A stretch of 64,000 bases of DNA, from assembly GCF_000005505.3 (NCBI RefSeq), contig NC_016131.3, forward strand, positions 45,283,355 through 45,347,354, given 5' to 3'. Below are positions 1 through 12,701 of this stretch, piece by piece. Each line of letters begins with the position of its first letter. Position 1 is the stretch's first letter. Source of the DNA: Brachypodium distachyon (taxonomy: Eukaryota > Streptophyta > Magnoliopsida > Poales > Poaceae). The notes under the pieces were generated by a model. It worked only from the letters and a program-made list of their open reading frames with translations. It did not search any database and had not been told where the DNA came from. Position numbers and translations under genes: made by a program.

Positions 1-3000
1 TTGCAAAGCACCCGCAGTTTGTAAACCTGGAAATCCTGGGCGCTGGGTAGGTGACTTGGGCAAACCCAACTGTTGTAGCTGAGATGAAGATGGCTGGAAG
101 ATCTGGCTCAACAGTTGTGCCTGTGAAACAGCCTGCCCACCTTGAGGCTGTTGTTCTCTCAGCTTGTGCTGCTCCATTGCCTCAGCAGTTCTTAACTGTT
201 GCTGTGGCTGTGACTGCTGTCGTTGGAGATGTTCTTGCTGCTGCTGTGACTGTGACTGCTGTCGTTGGAGATGTTCTTGTTGCTGCTGGAGATGAATGGC
301 ATTCTGCTGCAGTAACTGGGCTTGCTGTTGCTGTAGAGCCATAGAACTTTGTTGCGATGGCTGGACCTGCTGCTGTTGTGATAGCTGGTGAGGCTGCTGT
401 TGATGTTGAGCCATTACAGAGTGATCTATTTTTGAACCAACCTGAAAGTTAGGTAAACCAATATTTTGGCCTTGTATATTCAATCTTCTGGTTGGGTCTT
501 CATTGCCAGTGCCCATCCCATCCTGCAAAGCCAATGCACTGGAGGTCAAGTATGGCGACTGCACGGCTGGGGCACTGGTTGGTAGCATCTGAGGATTCTG
601 CTGCATAGCCATCCATTGGACTAGGCTCAGGCCTGGAAACAATTGGCTTTGGACATCTTTCAGGGCAAAGTCGTCTGCAAGCCATGGCATGGCTCTTTTG
701 AAAGCACTCTCAACCTCATTTTCATCATCTGCAGGTTTTATAAAGTTCAGAAGTTATAGAAAAACTGTATTTTTGGAAAATTCCTTGAAACTTGATCAAA
801 TGTTAACTTCGAGACATGAGTACTTCAGACTTTTTATTGATCACATGTTTAAATGTTTAATACAAGCAAGAGACAAAAATATCTAGGAAAATAACTTTCT
901 ATGTTTATTCATTTATATTTACGATCCAATCCATATTTGCTGGCTTCATGCAGTTAATTTATGACAAGTTTATACACATTCAAGAAGGAGCCACATTTAG
1001 GAAAATACCATTGCATGTTCATAAAAAATAAGTCTGCAATGTCCTTACTACCAGTTTTGTGCATCGCTAGATGCAGAGGCCAGGGTATTCCCCTTTTCGT
1101 GATTTTTTTTGCATGATTTCCTAATCCACACTAGTACACTAACGAGTACCATACATATAGAATTTGATAAGCAGAAATTTGTACCTGGCATTCCTGGCTG
1201 CTTAGGGAGTTTTGGCCTGAAAAACGGCGGTGGACATATATAAAAAGGTGTGGCAACTGGTTCAATCTCCCATATTGAAACACGTGTGCGCCTCTCAGAG
1301 GCAGTTGATTCATCCCAGCCAACCTATCTTGGCAAAAGGAGATAAAATCAGATTGAGCTTATCTAAATACTATTTCCATTTTGTGTCAGATCGATCTTAT
1401 CTATAATATTTGTTCAGTTTCAGGGTTGGCTTGTGTAAATGTAAGTTCAATAATTGATGGAGAAATTTTCTTGCTAAAGACAGCTGAACTATATGGACAT
1501 GACAGCGCTATATAGAATTTAAAAGCGAGAGAGACTAGTGGCACACCTGAAGGTTTCGCCAATGAGAATTCTTCCACCGCACTGGATCCAAGTCGCCAAT
1601 ACCTGTGATTGTGCCCATATACCTTCGGACCCCTGAATCCTCAGTCTCAAACAGCATTCTGAACCGCATTCCAAGAGAAACTTGTGTATACAGCGCCTTG
1701 TTATATTTTGCCAAAGGAATGACAAATTCTGATGGGCTTGCCCTATCCAGAACAACATTCACAATGTTATGAGTTTTTATTGTGCTGGATGCAGAGAGTG
1801 CATGTGGGCAATCAAGTAAGAACTGCACTACCTTGGATTGTAGAAAATAGTAAATGGACTACTATTTGCAGCAGCATGGGCTGCTGCTGCTAGAATCCCA
1901 ATGTGCATGCTGTCACTCGATAAAACTGATGATGATAGTGCTGGTTGGGGTCTGGTGGAACGGCGTATGCCTAAGAGAAGCTGAGATTTCTCGTCCCTGT
2001 TAAAGTAGTGTAGGATTAATGTTTATGGTAATCTATATAAATTAAGGCCCTCTAATGTCTGAATTTCATTGTGCTACCTTATAAACAGAACTGAATCACC
2101 AGCTAAAAGCCTTTTTGTACTGACAAAGACACTCCAGCCAGTTGTCAAAAGGTGCCTCTTCGGTTGACCTGCATGTGCATGTGCAGGGAAAGTAGAAGAA
2201 TAAGTACATAATGTTGTTGATTGACGAGACACAGTGTCCCAGTACAAAGAGTTCCTTAAGAGTTCCAATAAAAAGAATGGACGCTAATAGCGAATCCGGC
2301 CAAAATGCGAATAGGTGAAACTGCAATGAAAACCAACATAAAAATAATTATCTTAGGACGTGTAGTGGAGGGCAGGACATGTTTTTTCCCTGTAAAAAAA
2401 GATCAACTTGCCTGTGTTTGCATGATAAAAAGAAGACAATTTGTTAACACTGTTTCAGCAAATATTTGCCCTTCTCATAATCAGAAATGCAATCTTGAAA
2501 CTTGCACAAATGTAAGCTCTGTGAAATCTGAGACTTTTTAACTCTTAGTTCTGTGAAAATGTGAACTTTCACGGAATGAAAATTTCCACCTGATATTCTA
2601 CCCACTAACATAAAATGGCTCCACACAAAAAATCATGACAGCGAACCATGCCTGCAGATCAACTCATATTCCAATATAACAAAATTGTGCATAAATATAA
2701 TTAACATACCTCGAAAAATGTGCCGGAATTTCCATGAGATGTCATGAAGATCCTTGGCCATGAGCTCTTGGGCAGGTGGTTGCATCGCAAAGTCCTATCG
2801 AACATGTTACCCTGGTAAGGCAGTTATTTACTGAATCTGATAAATTCATAATTTCATCTTAGACTATTGCAAGGTTTGCTAAGGAACTCTGCATACTAGT
2901 GGTGGAAATATCTTCTCCGCTGCACGACGTGGCACCGAGAATCCACCATGAGTACTTGTGTCGCTCGCTGTCAGCGTCTTGCAGAAGAACTCCATTGGCT

Positions 3001-3901
3001 GCTTGTTTTGCTTCAGACCCAGTTCAGATGCCAGCATAGCGTCCCGATCATACTGACATATGCAGAAATGTTATTACATTTGAATTAAGATAAATAGCAC
3101 CAGAATTAAAAGTCAGCTTACATACTTTGCTAACAGGCTGAAGTGTCATTTGAGCATAAACTTCATCAGTTTCAGAATCTGCCTGTGCAGACAAAAAAAT
3201 TGTGTGTGCCCAATCAGTAAAGCAGAAAAAAAGAAGTAGAATGGGTACAACTACAGTACAGAAGGGGATAAACAAAAATCCACACACATGTAAGGTGAGA
3301 CTTAGAAGCTTGCAGATCAGCTTAGAAGGAAGAGACGGGTAATTCGGGATGACGTCAACCTCCTTGTTCATCGAAGCAGCAACCTGCCCAGGAAGTACCC
3401 GAAAAAAGAGAAACTTTCAGAAACTAGTCATGATTTGGCACATTTCCTACAGTTAACAGAAAAATTATGCACCTGTTCGCTGTGGCCCTGTGGGAAGTAG
3501 ACGACAAGGCTTCCCACCGGTGGCATCGCCACCAGAGGCCCAGCACAAGCATGCCACAGCTCCGAGTTGATGGCTTTCTTCTCCCCTGTTCCGCAAAACG
3601 CGCGCCCAGTTATTACAGTGCATCCATCAGACGCTGCTACAGCGTACATAGGAGTACATAATATTCATAGAAAGGCCATGCAAAAGATTTTCGCTGGAAT
3701 TGGCTGCAACCGACCGCTACAACGAACTCTGAATGCACGGTACAGCAACGTCAATGGCCATAAATGAAGTTAGCATTTAGCAAATGCTTAAGCCTGAATC
3801 CGTGAGCAATTTTTCCGTAAGCTAAGCAAGCGTGAGCAACGAAGAAGAATCTCACCCTCCGGCGGGCCGGGCGAGACGCCGGCCGATCCTTGGTCCTTCA
3901 T
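1..3901 (-). CDS. ARF16: Auxin response factor, ARF7/19 clade (OsARF16-like), 5' part, truncated by window edge
   Basis: Transcription factor that binds auxin response elements in the nucleus and should act as an activator, because its middle region is glutamine-rich. Coding exons on the minus strand, joined by GT-AG introns with consistent phase: 3901-3856, 3585-3473, 3383-3288, 3182-3126, 3052-2897, 2794-2710, 2168-2078, 1996-1832, 1742-1547, 1323-1185, 728-1 (open at the edge), giving 624 residues. The start ATG (3901) opens [20 protein letters not shown]; the frame is also open upstream but without an ATG. The B3 DNA-binding domain lies at about residues 127-229 ([19 protein letters not shown]), the Auxin_resp region at about 255-340, and polyglutamine follows from about 440. 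The C-terminal PB1 (AUX/IAA-binding) domain is outside the window. The match to rice ARF16 is from memory; the clade is secure, the orthologue name less so. Confidence 0.93.
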
Positions 3902-4481
3902 CCCGGCGAGATCCCGATCCAAATCTCGCCTCCGGATTCGCGAATATCCACCTCCCTTTTGTCGCTCCTCCAACCTTTTATCGACTAGTAGTAGTATCCA
4001 GTAGGAAGGCTCCCTCGCCTTTCCTGTACTAAAGTAAGCGGCACGAGGCGGAGGCGGCGGCGAGTATAAAATCCCTGATCAGGGGAGCAGCAGCAGCAGC
4101 GAGGCGTGCGCACCCGTAAGCGAGCTAGGCGCAGCGAAGCCGGGTCGCCACTCGCCCGTGGCCGTTCCGGCGCGCGACGACAATAGCTCGCCCGCGGCGC
4201 CTCCGCTCATCAAGCGCGCGCCGCTCCTGGACGCTGCTGCTTAGCGTCCGCCGTCCCACGACCGCGTCCGTCGTCCCGGCGGCCGGGCCGGCGAGGCGGC
4301 GACGCGCTTGGAATCAAGTCGGGGCGCTGGGAAAAGGGAAAAGCAACGGAGGGTGGTGGGGCGGGATGCTGCTGGCCTGCTGCTGCTTGGGGACGGGACA
4401 GTTGGGGGGAGGAAGCGAGCCACGAGCGGAGATGGTCCGAGGGGGGAGATTGAGGAGGGAGACAAGGTGGGTTTAAAAAAT
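3902..4481 (-). promoter_or_regulatory. 5' leader and proximal promoter region of the ARF gene
   Basis: Lies immediately upstream of the ARF start codon. It is GC-rich, with CAG/CTG-type triplet runs near 4086-4102, as is common for the leaders of grass ARF genes. I see no clear TATA box in the minus orientation. The TATAAAA at about 4063-4070 points the other way and is not supported as a promoter. The transcription start was not determined. Confidence 0.4.
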
Positions 4482-4502
4482 GGGGGGGGGGGGGGGGGGG
4501 GG
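4482..4502. repeat. Homopolymer run of 21 G (C on the ARF sense strand)
   Basis: An uninterrupted G run of 21 is followed by C and five more G, inside a purine-rich, strongly strand-skewed stretch (about 4308-4800) some 580 bp upstream of the ARF start codon. Such a run can form G-quadruplex or i-motif structures and is unstable in length. The exact count depends on sequencing accuracy. Confidence 0.85.
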
Positions 4503-6538
4503 CGGGGGCCGCGGCGTGGTGGGGGTGCTGGCTGCTGGCGCTCTGCCGCGGGAGGAGCAGGAGTAAGAAAAAAAGTGGCCGCGGCAAGGGCGACGCGGGG
4601 GCGGGGGACGCGCTGTGCCGGTAGCGGCGGAAGGCGACGGGTCTGGGGCTGTTTGTTTGTCGGTTTGCTCGTTTGGGCACTGCGAGACGCGATGGGCGGC
4701 GCGCGGCTTCGGGGGCTGGCGCGACGCGGTCCGTGTGTTCTCGGGGGAAGAAGGGGTGGTGGCGTGGTGATTTGGCCGGTGACGACGGGAGCGTGCGAGG
4801 GCGAGAAGCTACGCCCTGCCAAGTGCCGGTGCACGACGGAAGCGTGAAGCATGCGTGCCGCAAGTTGGTTTGCGTTGGCCTGGCCCTGCATGTAACATGG
4901 ACGGGGGGCGAGGGTGAGACCGTCATCTTCAGAGTCCTGACCAGTCCTAGTACCATTTGCAGTTAACTTAACTCCGTAGTCCAGTAGGATAAGGTTAGTT
5001 AGTTAGTACGCACTGCTTGGAATGGTATTGATCTCAGGCAAGTCCTGGGTGCTCGCTGCTCAGACTGGTTCAGCCGTGAGACGGGTAATTAAACCGTTAG
5101 CTTCCGCTAATGGCGAGGCAGTGCTACACTGAACTAGAGGAGAGAAAAGAGGAGATCTCTCTCTGTTTCTGGATGTGCGGCCGTGAGATCCGGACCCGGG
5201 AAACGGACGGCACGCTTTCCTTCCCTCCCTCCCCGTGCAGGCGTGTCAACCAACCCGGCCAGCCCAGGGACGCGCCTTGGAACCCGCCCGGCCCCCGTGC
5301 AAGCGCAGCTGCGCCTGCGCGGCCAAGGCGCCCCAAGTCAACCACGGCCTCTCGCACGCGAGCGCCAGCCCCCACCTGTCATCTATTCTTCCCGCGGGAC
5401 GCATGGCGGCTCCCGTCCCGGGCGGGCGGCCTCGCGGGGCCGGAGAGTAGTACAACGCAAGTGACGCGACGGCGCATCGGAGTTCGGCCCGTCGATCGAT
5501 CGGCTACGCGACGCGCGCGCATCGCGGGGCCGGGTCACGCGCAGCAGAAGCAGTAGCCGATCCTCCTCGTGCACGCGTGGGGAGCGTGCGAGAGATGCTT
5601 CGGCCAAGTACCGATGCCCAGCTTCTTGCCCTCTTGGGAACAGGAGAACTCCTTTCCGTGGTGGGGGTAAACCGTGGTTGTCACGTTTCCCTGTAACCGG
5701 ATCGATCCACAAACGGACCTACACGCACGAGCACTCCAGTACGTTTCACGCTTCGACTTGCTTTGGTAATCGATCCACTTGTGGCAAACTGGCAACCGTG
5801 CATGCCAAACTGATGTTTCGGCCCCATGCATGCTGCTCTATGTACTTGGTTGATTCTGGATCCTGTGGCCTAATACGTGTGTTGACAGAAAGTTTACTCC
5901 TCGGAACGGCATGGTGCAAAACGCGGTACTCCTGCTTGAGTGCTTGTGACAGGAGAAAAATGTCAAACACCCAGACCTGGCCCGTACATGCTCCACCTTC
6001 ACCTTGACTTAATTTGTTTCAACTCCTCAGCGTTGAGCTCAAAGCATGTGGAGAAGATCAATCATTAACTGGCCACGTACAGAATTAATGAATCTCTCTT
6101 AGCTTCCTCCAATTAATAAGCATCTTCTCACATGGCAAGCTCAAGCCGACCCCTAGCTAGCTGGAGAACTGATCGAGATGAGGCCGGAGAGCTAGACACG
6201 CAGTTACTGGCATATCTTACTCCAAACACCACTAATCGTCGTCTAATGGTAGTGGAAGGCCAATTACGGATGGTGCCTCCTAACCCCGCCCATGGGGCCG
6301 ACAAACCGATCGTACATATACGTACGAACATGATCGCAATGATACCTACACATTGCAGACTACTGCTAGCTACTCTGTCGAGCTAGCTCCGTTGGATTAA
6401 CTAATTAATCTTGTCGTCTCAAGGAACTAACCCGACAGGCATGCAACACCATGCATCGACAATAACTACCCCACAAAATCCACCCCTGTAGTGGAATCCA
6501 CGTACAACTGAAAGGTCCTTTGTCGAGGATGCTCGGTT
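4503..6538. other. Intergenic, no gene recognised
   Basis: GC-rich up to about 5600, then mixed composition. Open frames here (for example on the minus strand over 4210-4956) are proline/arginine-rich low-complexity translations typical of GC-rich non-coding grass DNA. No conserved motif, RNA gene or transposon end was recognised. Confidence 0.5.
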
Positions 6539-6736
6539 GTTGTTTTCCTGTACACATGCATGAACGATGATTCAACTTAAAAGACCGATCCTAGCTAATT
6601 AGAGAAATTTTACAGTACCTCGGTGCTCCAAAAACTTGTTGTTTTCCTGTACACGTGCATGGAAGGATGACTCAACTTAAAAGACCGATCCTAGCTAATT
6701 AGAGGAATTTTACGTACTCCAAAAACTTATAACGGA
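6539..6736. repeat. Two-copy tandem duplication, period about 99 bp
   Basis: The segment starting GTTGTTTTCCTGTACAC at 6539 recurs at 6638, including AAAAGACCGATCCTAGCTAA and the closing CTCCAAAAACTT. The copies differ by a few substitutions and a short indel. Both sit in non-coding DNA; no function is evident. Confidence 0.85.
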
Positions 6737-8335
6737 GTACCGAGCAAATCTCACCGTCCATAATAAAGGGCAAATTAAACATTTTTCGAAGGTTAATCCA
6801 GGAAAAATAAAAACGCCAATTTGGGCCGGCCCAGTCGAGTGACGGCGGCAATCCCTCCTGATCCGGATTGATTCGATTGGAGGAACCCCAATCGAGCGGC
6901 GGCGGAGCATCGTTGATGCGTTGAATGAATCATCAAGTGATTAATTAGATTAATTAGCAGCCCTTTGGAAAGAACATGCATGAATCACTTGGAGAGTTGG
7001 AGGGACCCGATCTAGATAATTAAGATGCATGAATCACTTGGACCGTCAAGTGATTAATCAACAAGCCTTTAGGAGAGAAGGAGAGAGAGATAAATCCATT
7101 CATCGAAAGCCATGTGCGTGCATGAATCAACTGCAGTAGCGGCATCTCCATCTTCGTCCTCTGTCCGGCGCGGCGATCTGATCGAGCGGCAGGCGGTGGC
7201 TTCGTCCGATCGACCGCGCCCTAATCGCGGCGTGGCGGCCTCTTCTGCTCCACCAGTGGGGCAACATCTCCATCTGTTTTTTTTTCAATTGCAACGCAAG
7301 AACCCGTTTTTACGCACACGGAAAAGCACTAGCCTCCTCACGCAATTACGATTTTGCCCTCCGATTCATGGTACTCCAACATTTTTTGCACAGGTACTCC
7401 GTGAGATTAAATATGGAGTACCAGATAATACTGGCCACCGGATCAAGACGAATGGACGGTCCATATTAAATCTGAGCTACCGTAAAAGAGCTCACTAATT
7501 AAGCTATTAGCTAGGCACATGCTAGGATTCCCACTTTTGATCTATCGATCTCTCTACGCACGTCCGAGGATTTCCTACACATGCAATGCAAATATGCAAT
7601 GCATGACCACTATAACTCTGTACACTACGGTGAAGATTAGATATTAATCATATGATTGGTTAATTCTGAGAGCAACTATGGTCAAGCCAGCGTGTGCATG
7701 CATGCATCTGGGCTTGGACGAGCTGGTCCTGGTCTGGTGGCTGTAGAGCCCGGACCCGGCAAGGCATGTGCGGGAAGCAGGGCCCAGGGGAGGAGCTCCC
7801 AACGCACGCGTACTGTGCTCGCTCGCGCCAGTAGACGCCATGTGCATGTACGTGCGTATGCGTTGGTTTCGCCGTTCAAACTCGCGCTTACAGCTGACGG
7901 GTTCGCATAATCAACGCCTGATTGGCTGCCTAACTCAGTCGGGGCCTGTCCTTTTTAGTTTCAGCTTATCGAAAAATGGGTTTAACTTCTCTACCTATAG
8001 AAACTGTGGTGGGGAAAATCCACAGAGAAACTCCGATCCAATTCTTTTTAGCTTTTCGCATGTGTGAGTTGTATATTGAAATGTCTGTTATACCCTTGTC
8101 TAAACTTTTATCCTTATTTTATCAATTTGCCACACATATACACAAGCGTCATGTAAAATTGACATATTATGTTACTGTTATTTTTATATTCTCTAAGAAT
8201 AAGATAATTCTGTCCATTTGGTGAAACTGGTATGACATTCAACAACACATACAAATATTCTACGTAGAGCTACATACATGCAAGTGCAATCAATCTGCGA
8301 AAAATGAATTAGTTCATCGGGCATCACGTGTTTAC
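6737..8335. other. Intergenic, no gene recognised
   Basis: Mixed-composition DNA with small local repeats, such as GCATGAATCACTTGGA twice at about 6976-7044. The frame at 7112-7498 lacks recognisable domains. Nothing here supports a gene. Confidence 0.45.
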
Positions 8336-8337
8336 TA

Positions 8338-8869
8338 CTCCCTTTGTATCGAAATTATTGTCGCAGCTACTTCACAAACATCGTTTTACAAAAACGTCCT
8401 CAGATTTACAATAATTCCAAGTCGTCGCACCCCCTTGTCGCGTCGCCGCTGCCGGATCCGGGCTCGTCGCCGCCGCCGGAACTCAAAGGCCCTCCTCTTT
8501 CGTTGCTGCTCCTCCTCCTCGGGCTGCGGCAGGGCGGCCCCTGGTCCCCCTCCTCCCCTTCGAAAACCACCGATCCCGGCTCGCTGCCGCCGGATCTGGC
8601 CTCACCGCCACCGGGCTCGACATTGAAAGCTCCCTCGTGGCGTGCGGTGACGGCGAGGGAAGCGTGGCAGAAAAGAGAGGGAGAGGAGGGAGGGGAGCGC
8701 GGCGGCGGGGAGAAGGGGGAGTGGAGCGCGTCGGGAAGAGGGGGAGGGCGGAGAGAGAGGAGGAGGGTGCAGACAGGCTTATATTGGAAAGGACGGTGAT
8801 GCTCAGTTGTAAAAAATAGAGGGTGCTTTTCGCAAAATTGCTGCCGCGACAATAATTTCGGGATGGAGG
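8338..8869. mobile_element. Stowaway/mariner-like TIR element with GC-rich interior
   Basis: The left end CTCCCTTTGTATCGAAATTA and the reverse complement of the right end (CCTCCATCCCGAAATTATTG) form imperfect terminal inverted repeats of about 25 bp, flanked by TA on both sides (8336-8337 and 8870-8871), as for Tc1/mariner-type MITEs. The element is about 532 bp, larger than a usual Stowaway MITE. Its centre (about 8420-8790) is a GC-rich block resembling a gene's 5' exon or promoter and not MITE core sequence. It encodes no transposase. Confidence 0.75.
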
Positions 8870-8871
8870 TA

Positions 8872-11800
8872 GTACTTGAAAAGCAAAAATGCCCAAAATT
8901 AATCAAGATCTCGAACAGAGAACTAGTATTCTATTCCAAGAAGAGAGAGTGAATCAACAACAACGGCTGACAGGAGAGCGAATCGATCGTGCTGCATCTT
9001 CCAGACCAGTAGGGTCCTCCCGGCCAGGTTGGGAGAACGGACCCAACCAGCAGGGCAACGGCAGCACACGAATCCGCAGGAGGACGCCGCGAAACAGCAA
9101 GGAGGCGGCACCGGTTATCCAGGTGAAGGTGGTAACGACATGGCTTCGAAGGGGCGTGGGGCGGCGGCGGCGGCTTGGGTGGAACCCTAATCGTCACTAG
9201 ACTCGAGGAGGAGAGGAGACTTGGAGGAATCGAGAGGAGGTCACGTGAGAAAATAGATTGAACCGGTACGTATCCGCGGTGGCATTTGGCCTGTAAATAG
9301 AGAGCCCTTTTGGGACAAAGAAATGTGGGATTTTTTAGAAACTCGCGAAGCTACTCTGGACCAGCCTTTTCTCGTATGAAGAATTTGATGTGTTGGGCTA
9401 CTGCTAGAAACTGGTTGAAATTGAATTCTTTTGCTGGTTTAGAAACCGAAAAGTATATCTGATGCATGACTACAACCGGATTGGTACGGCCGCATGCGTT
9501 GCATGCATGATTCGTCCGTACCCCGGGTACCGCGGATTCGATTTATTCGATCCGGTCAGCTGTGGCATCGGCAGTTTACTTCCACCGCCTTGTGGTTGTG
9601 GCTTGTGTTGTGCATGATGCCGGCCTGCCGGTGCTGCGTATAGGAAGGAGTAGGATCGAGGTGAAGCTAACTGGAGGGCTATGGTGACCTGCAGCCTTGC
9701 AGAGCGTGCGCGTCCTGGATATCGATCTCTCCACGTACATCTCCTTGCGCAAAATGTACCTACTGTATGCCGGTCCTGGATCGAAGATTTAGAGACGACT
9801 GGTCGTCGGCGGAGAGATCCGTGTCGCCAACCCCCGTACCACCTTAAAGCGAGGTCCCTGCAGGCGGGTCCACGGGCAACAAATCAGCTCCAGCTAACTT
9901 ACGAGCGCTCTCTCGAACGCAGCGCGTATGGGCCGACACGACGGATCCATCAGCAGCTGGCCCTGGATCGAACTACTGTCTGGACTCAGCTCAATCAGGG
10001 ACCCCTTGTTAGTTGGTACGTACAGCCGTTGGCGTTGGCATTTAGATCAACCGATCTTAGGTAGATAGGGCCACTCAAAAAAAAAAAGGGTAGATAGGGC
10101 TCCGTAGGGAGGGCCTTTTCGAGTCCGGCTGTGTTCAGGCCCTTTCTAGTTACTAGGAAGGTCCAGGACTCCAGGAGTCCAGGTTCATGCATGCTTGAGA
10201 CGTACTAGCAGGACGACGTACGAACTGTGCACCGGTACACGTTGTGAGGATTGCAAGGGACGTCTGAACCAATCACAAATGCATCGAACGTCGATCGGTA
10301 TTCAGACGGAAAAAATCAAATTTCTTTGGTAAACTTTTTTCGGAGGATCTTTGGTAATTTTTAGGCAACAGATTTTGACATCTTGTGAAAACTGAACTAT
10401 TGGACAGTTTAATTGAAATTCGTGCGGAATTGTGTTTTCCTTTCGCGGAAATGCAAAATCCATTGTGTGCCCTCGCATCCATGAGATAGGCCCAGCCCAT
10501 AAGGAGGGTCTACTCGATTTTGACAAGCTTGACAATTCTATCTCTTGGGTCTTCTTTTCTCTAACATACGGCCCATTGCACAAATTCATCCTGACGATTT
10601 CTCCAACATAAGGCCCATATGCAGCCCATAGTATAATTGCTTCTTGTATATTATAAAAAGAAGAGAAATGATGAATTTGTTGTCAAAAGGAAAAGGATGA
10701 ATTGCTTCTAACATCCCAGCTATGTATGTTTGCAGTAAACCATTTGCCAGCAAACTTTACTTGTTTATGTTCTCTGTTCAGTTGCGATTACTGAGCCATG
10801 CAACTTTAGGCTTTGTCCTTTGGAGACGTAATCATGACAAAAACTAGTCCTAAACATTGTCTGAATAGTTCTTTTCTAGAGAACTGCCGCAAACATAAGC
10901 CAATGTGCTCCGTTTAATTTAAATGAAAGAACTGGACTAGAACGGGTTACAGTAACATATGCCAAAAGGAAACACGACAAAGAAGAAATCTAGGCTCTCG
11001 AACCATGCTAATCTCAGCAAGGAATGCCGACGATGTCGAAAAACACTGATATGTCGAGCCACCGTATGACACTGTGTCGTCGAAGTAGACGAAAGGTACC
11101 CTGTTGGCAAGGCCGTACCACGACACCTACATGGTTAGGTAGCAAGGTAGAATGGAATGACAGTTCTATTCTTATATGAACGGAATGGTTCTAGTATTTT
11201 ATATCTTAGAACCAAACACCCGAACCACTTATTTCATTTGGGACCAGGCGATTCCTACCTTCTTGAGATTGGATTGGTTAGACATATTAGGAGAATATTT
11301 CATTTTAACTTTTTGGACAATTAAATGTTTCCATTTCAATTTTATGTATTCCAGGAACTAATTAACATCTTCAAATCTAAAACTATATCACTGCATTCCA
11401 CCATATTTTATGAACCAAACGTTATCTTAGTTAGAATCAAGCTTCGATCTGCCGTGGCCATAAAATCAGACGAGTCTTATCAAAGCAAAATCACGTGCCG
11501 AGGCATTAGGAGGAACATGATCAGATCTGTTCCGGAGTGGCCAGCTAATCACGTGCGCTCGCGGGATCCGGATAGCACCAACTCGATCCAGCGCCTCCTC
11601 TAGCTCCTGCCTGATGGTGATGGATCGACTAGTCGTTCAATTGCATCAAGCCTCGGTGGTGGTTCCGTGGATCCGTAGTACGGAGTACGCTGCTATTTTC
11701 TCCGGCCATCCATTTATAGTAAAGTTCCACCGTCGCGAGTAAACACCGGTACCAACCGTTTAAGTTTTAACTGAAAACGGCACTTCACCGCTGCAGACCT

Positions 11801-12448
11801 GCAGTGCTAGCTGCTCCAGTCCAGACGTCCAGTGTCCTGGCACTTGCGTTTCCACAGGCCTTTCAGTGCAAAACAAAACTTCAAGCACAGGATCGCCGAT
11901 CGCCTTTCTGAGAAAAACTTATACTAGCACAGGAAGAAACTTTCCTGGAGTAGTACTGTACTGCACCCTTTTCGGCACAGAGAGTTAAACGTGCGATGCT
12001 TCAACGAGCGAGCACCTGGCCCCCAGGCGAGGCGAATTGATGCACCGAACATTTCCGGCTCGTCCAGACAGCTACAAGGCTCGGGCGCGTCGAAATTGAA
12101 TGCACGGGCGCACGAACCGATCGACAATGCTGGCAGCTCCTCCGCTCGCCGGCCGACCTGCCTACGCTCTGCGTGTGTACTTTGAATGGTGGCTTTGAAG
12201 TCCCCAGCTGCGGAGAAACCCAAGAACTAGACTCAAATGGATCAACGCTCTCGTTAAGAAAAAACGATAGTATTCCGTAACAAGGTTGCTCAACCAATCC
12301 AAAACTTGGAAGAAAACCTTAAACATAATGCGAGGGAGAACACGAAATCTTGTCAACCATGACGTACGTGGACTCTATTTTGATTTTTTTTCGTGCCCTC
12401 GCGAGAGAAAAGTGAAACTTTGTTTTATGTATATCACCACACGGTTCC
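8872..12448. other. Intergenic, no gene recognised
   Basis: Long stretch of mixed composition. The frame at 9681-10064 is open but shows no domain. The AT-rich piece at about 11130-11440 looks like degraded repeat DNA. No RNA gene or complete transposon was recognised. Confidence 0.45.
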
Positions 12449-12451
12449 TTA

Positions 12452-12623
12452 GTGAGGCTCCGTTTGAGATTGCGGTAGATTATCATAATTTCGTATTTTT
12501 CATCCGTTTTTTGCTATTTTCGTGTTTGGCTAACCAACTTTTCACTATTTTCGTGTGTATTTTTTCACAGCAAATTATAGAATAAGTTCAACACAACACA
12601 GTTCAGCAATTCCAAACTGAGCC
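12452..12623. mobile_element. Tourist-like (PIF/Harbinger) MITE
   Basis: TTA target duplications at 12449-12451 and 12624-12626 flank imperfect inverted ends: GAGGCTCCGTTTGAGATTG on the left against AGGCTCAGTTTGGAATTG (reverse complement) on the right. The size is about 170 bp, and the AT-rich interior has internally repeated TTTTCGTGT segments. It has no coding capacity. Family assignment rests on the TTA duplication and the GGCTC..TTTG ends. Confidence 0.65.
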
Positions 12624-12701
12624 TTAACGTCACGGTGGATATGTATTCTAATTTGATCTTACTGAAACTAGCAACCATGTATGTGCATCAAAATACCGAG
12701 T

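Noticed and set aside
3902..3973. Upstream extension of the ARF first exon
   Set aside because: The frame is open but begins with TTG; the first ATG is at 3901 and matches the expected ARF N-terminus.
4060..4072. TATA box AGTATAAAATCC
   Set aside because: Points along the plus strand, away from the ARF gene, with no plus-strand gene downstream.
4210..4956. Long minus-strand frames (248 and 216 residues) rich in Pro, Arg and Ala
   Set aside because: Low-complexity translation of GC-rich, strand-skewed DNA in overlapping frames; no domain and no splice or start context.
8406..8906. Proline-rich frames across the Stowaway-like element
   Set aside because: They cross the transposon ends and have no domain; treated as GC-rich cargo, not a gene.
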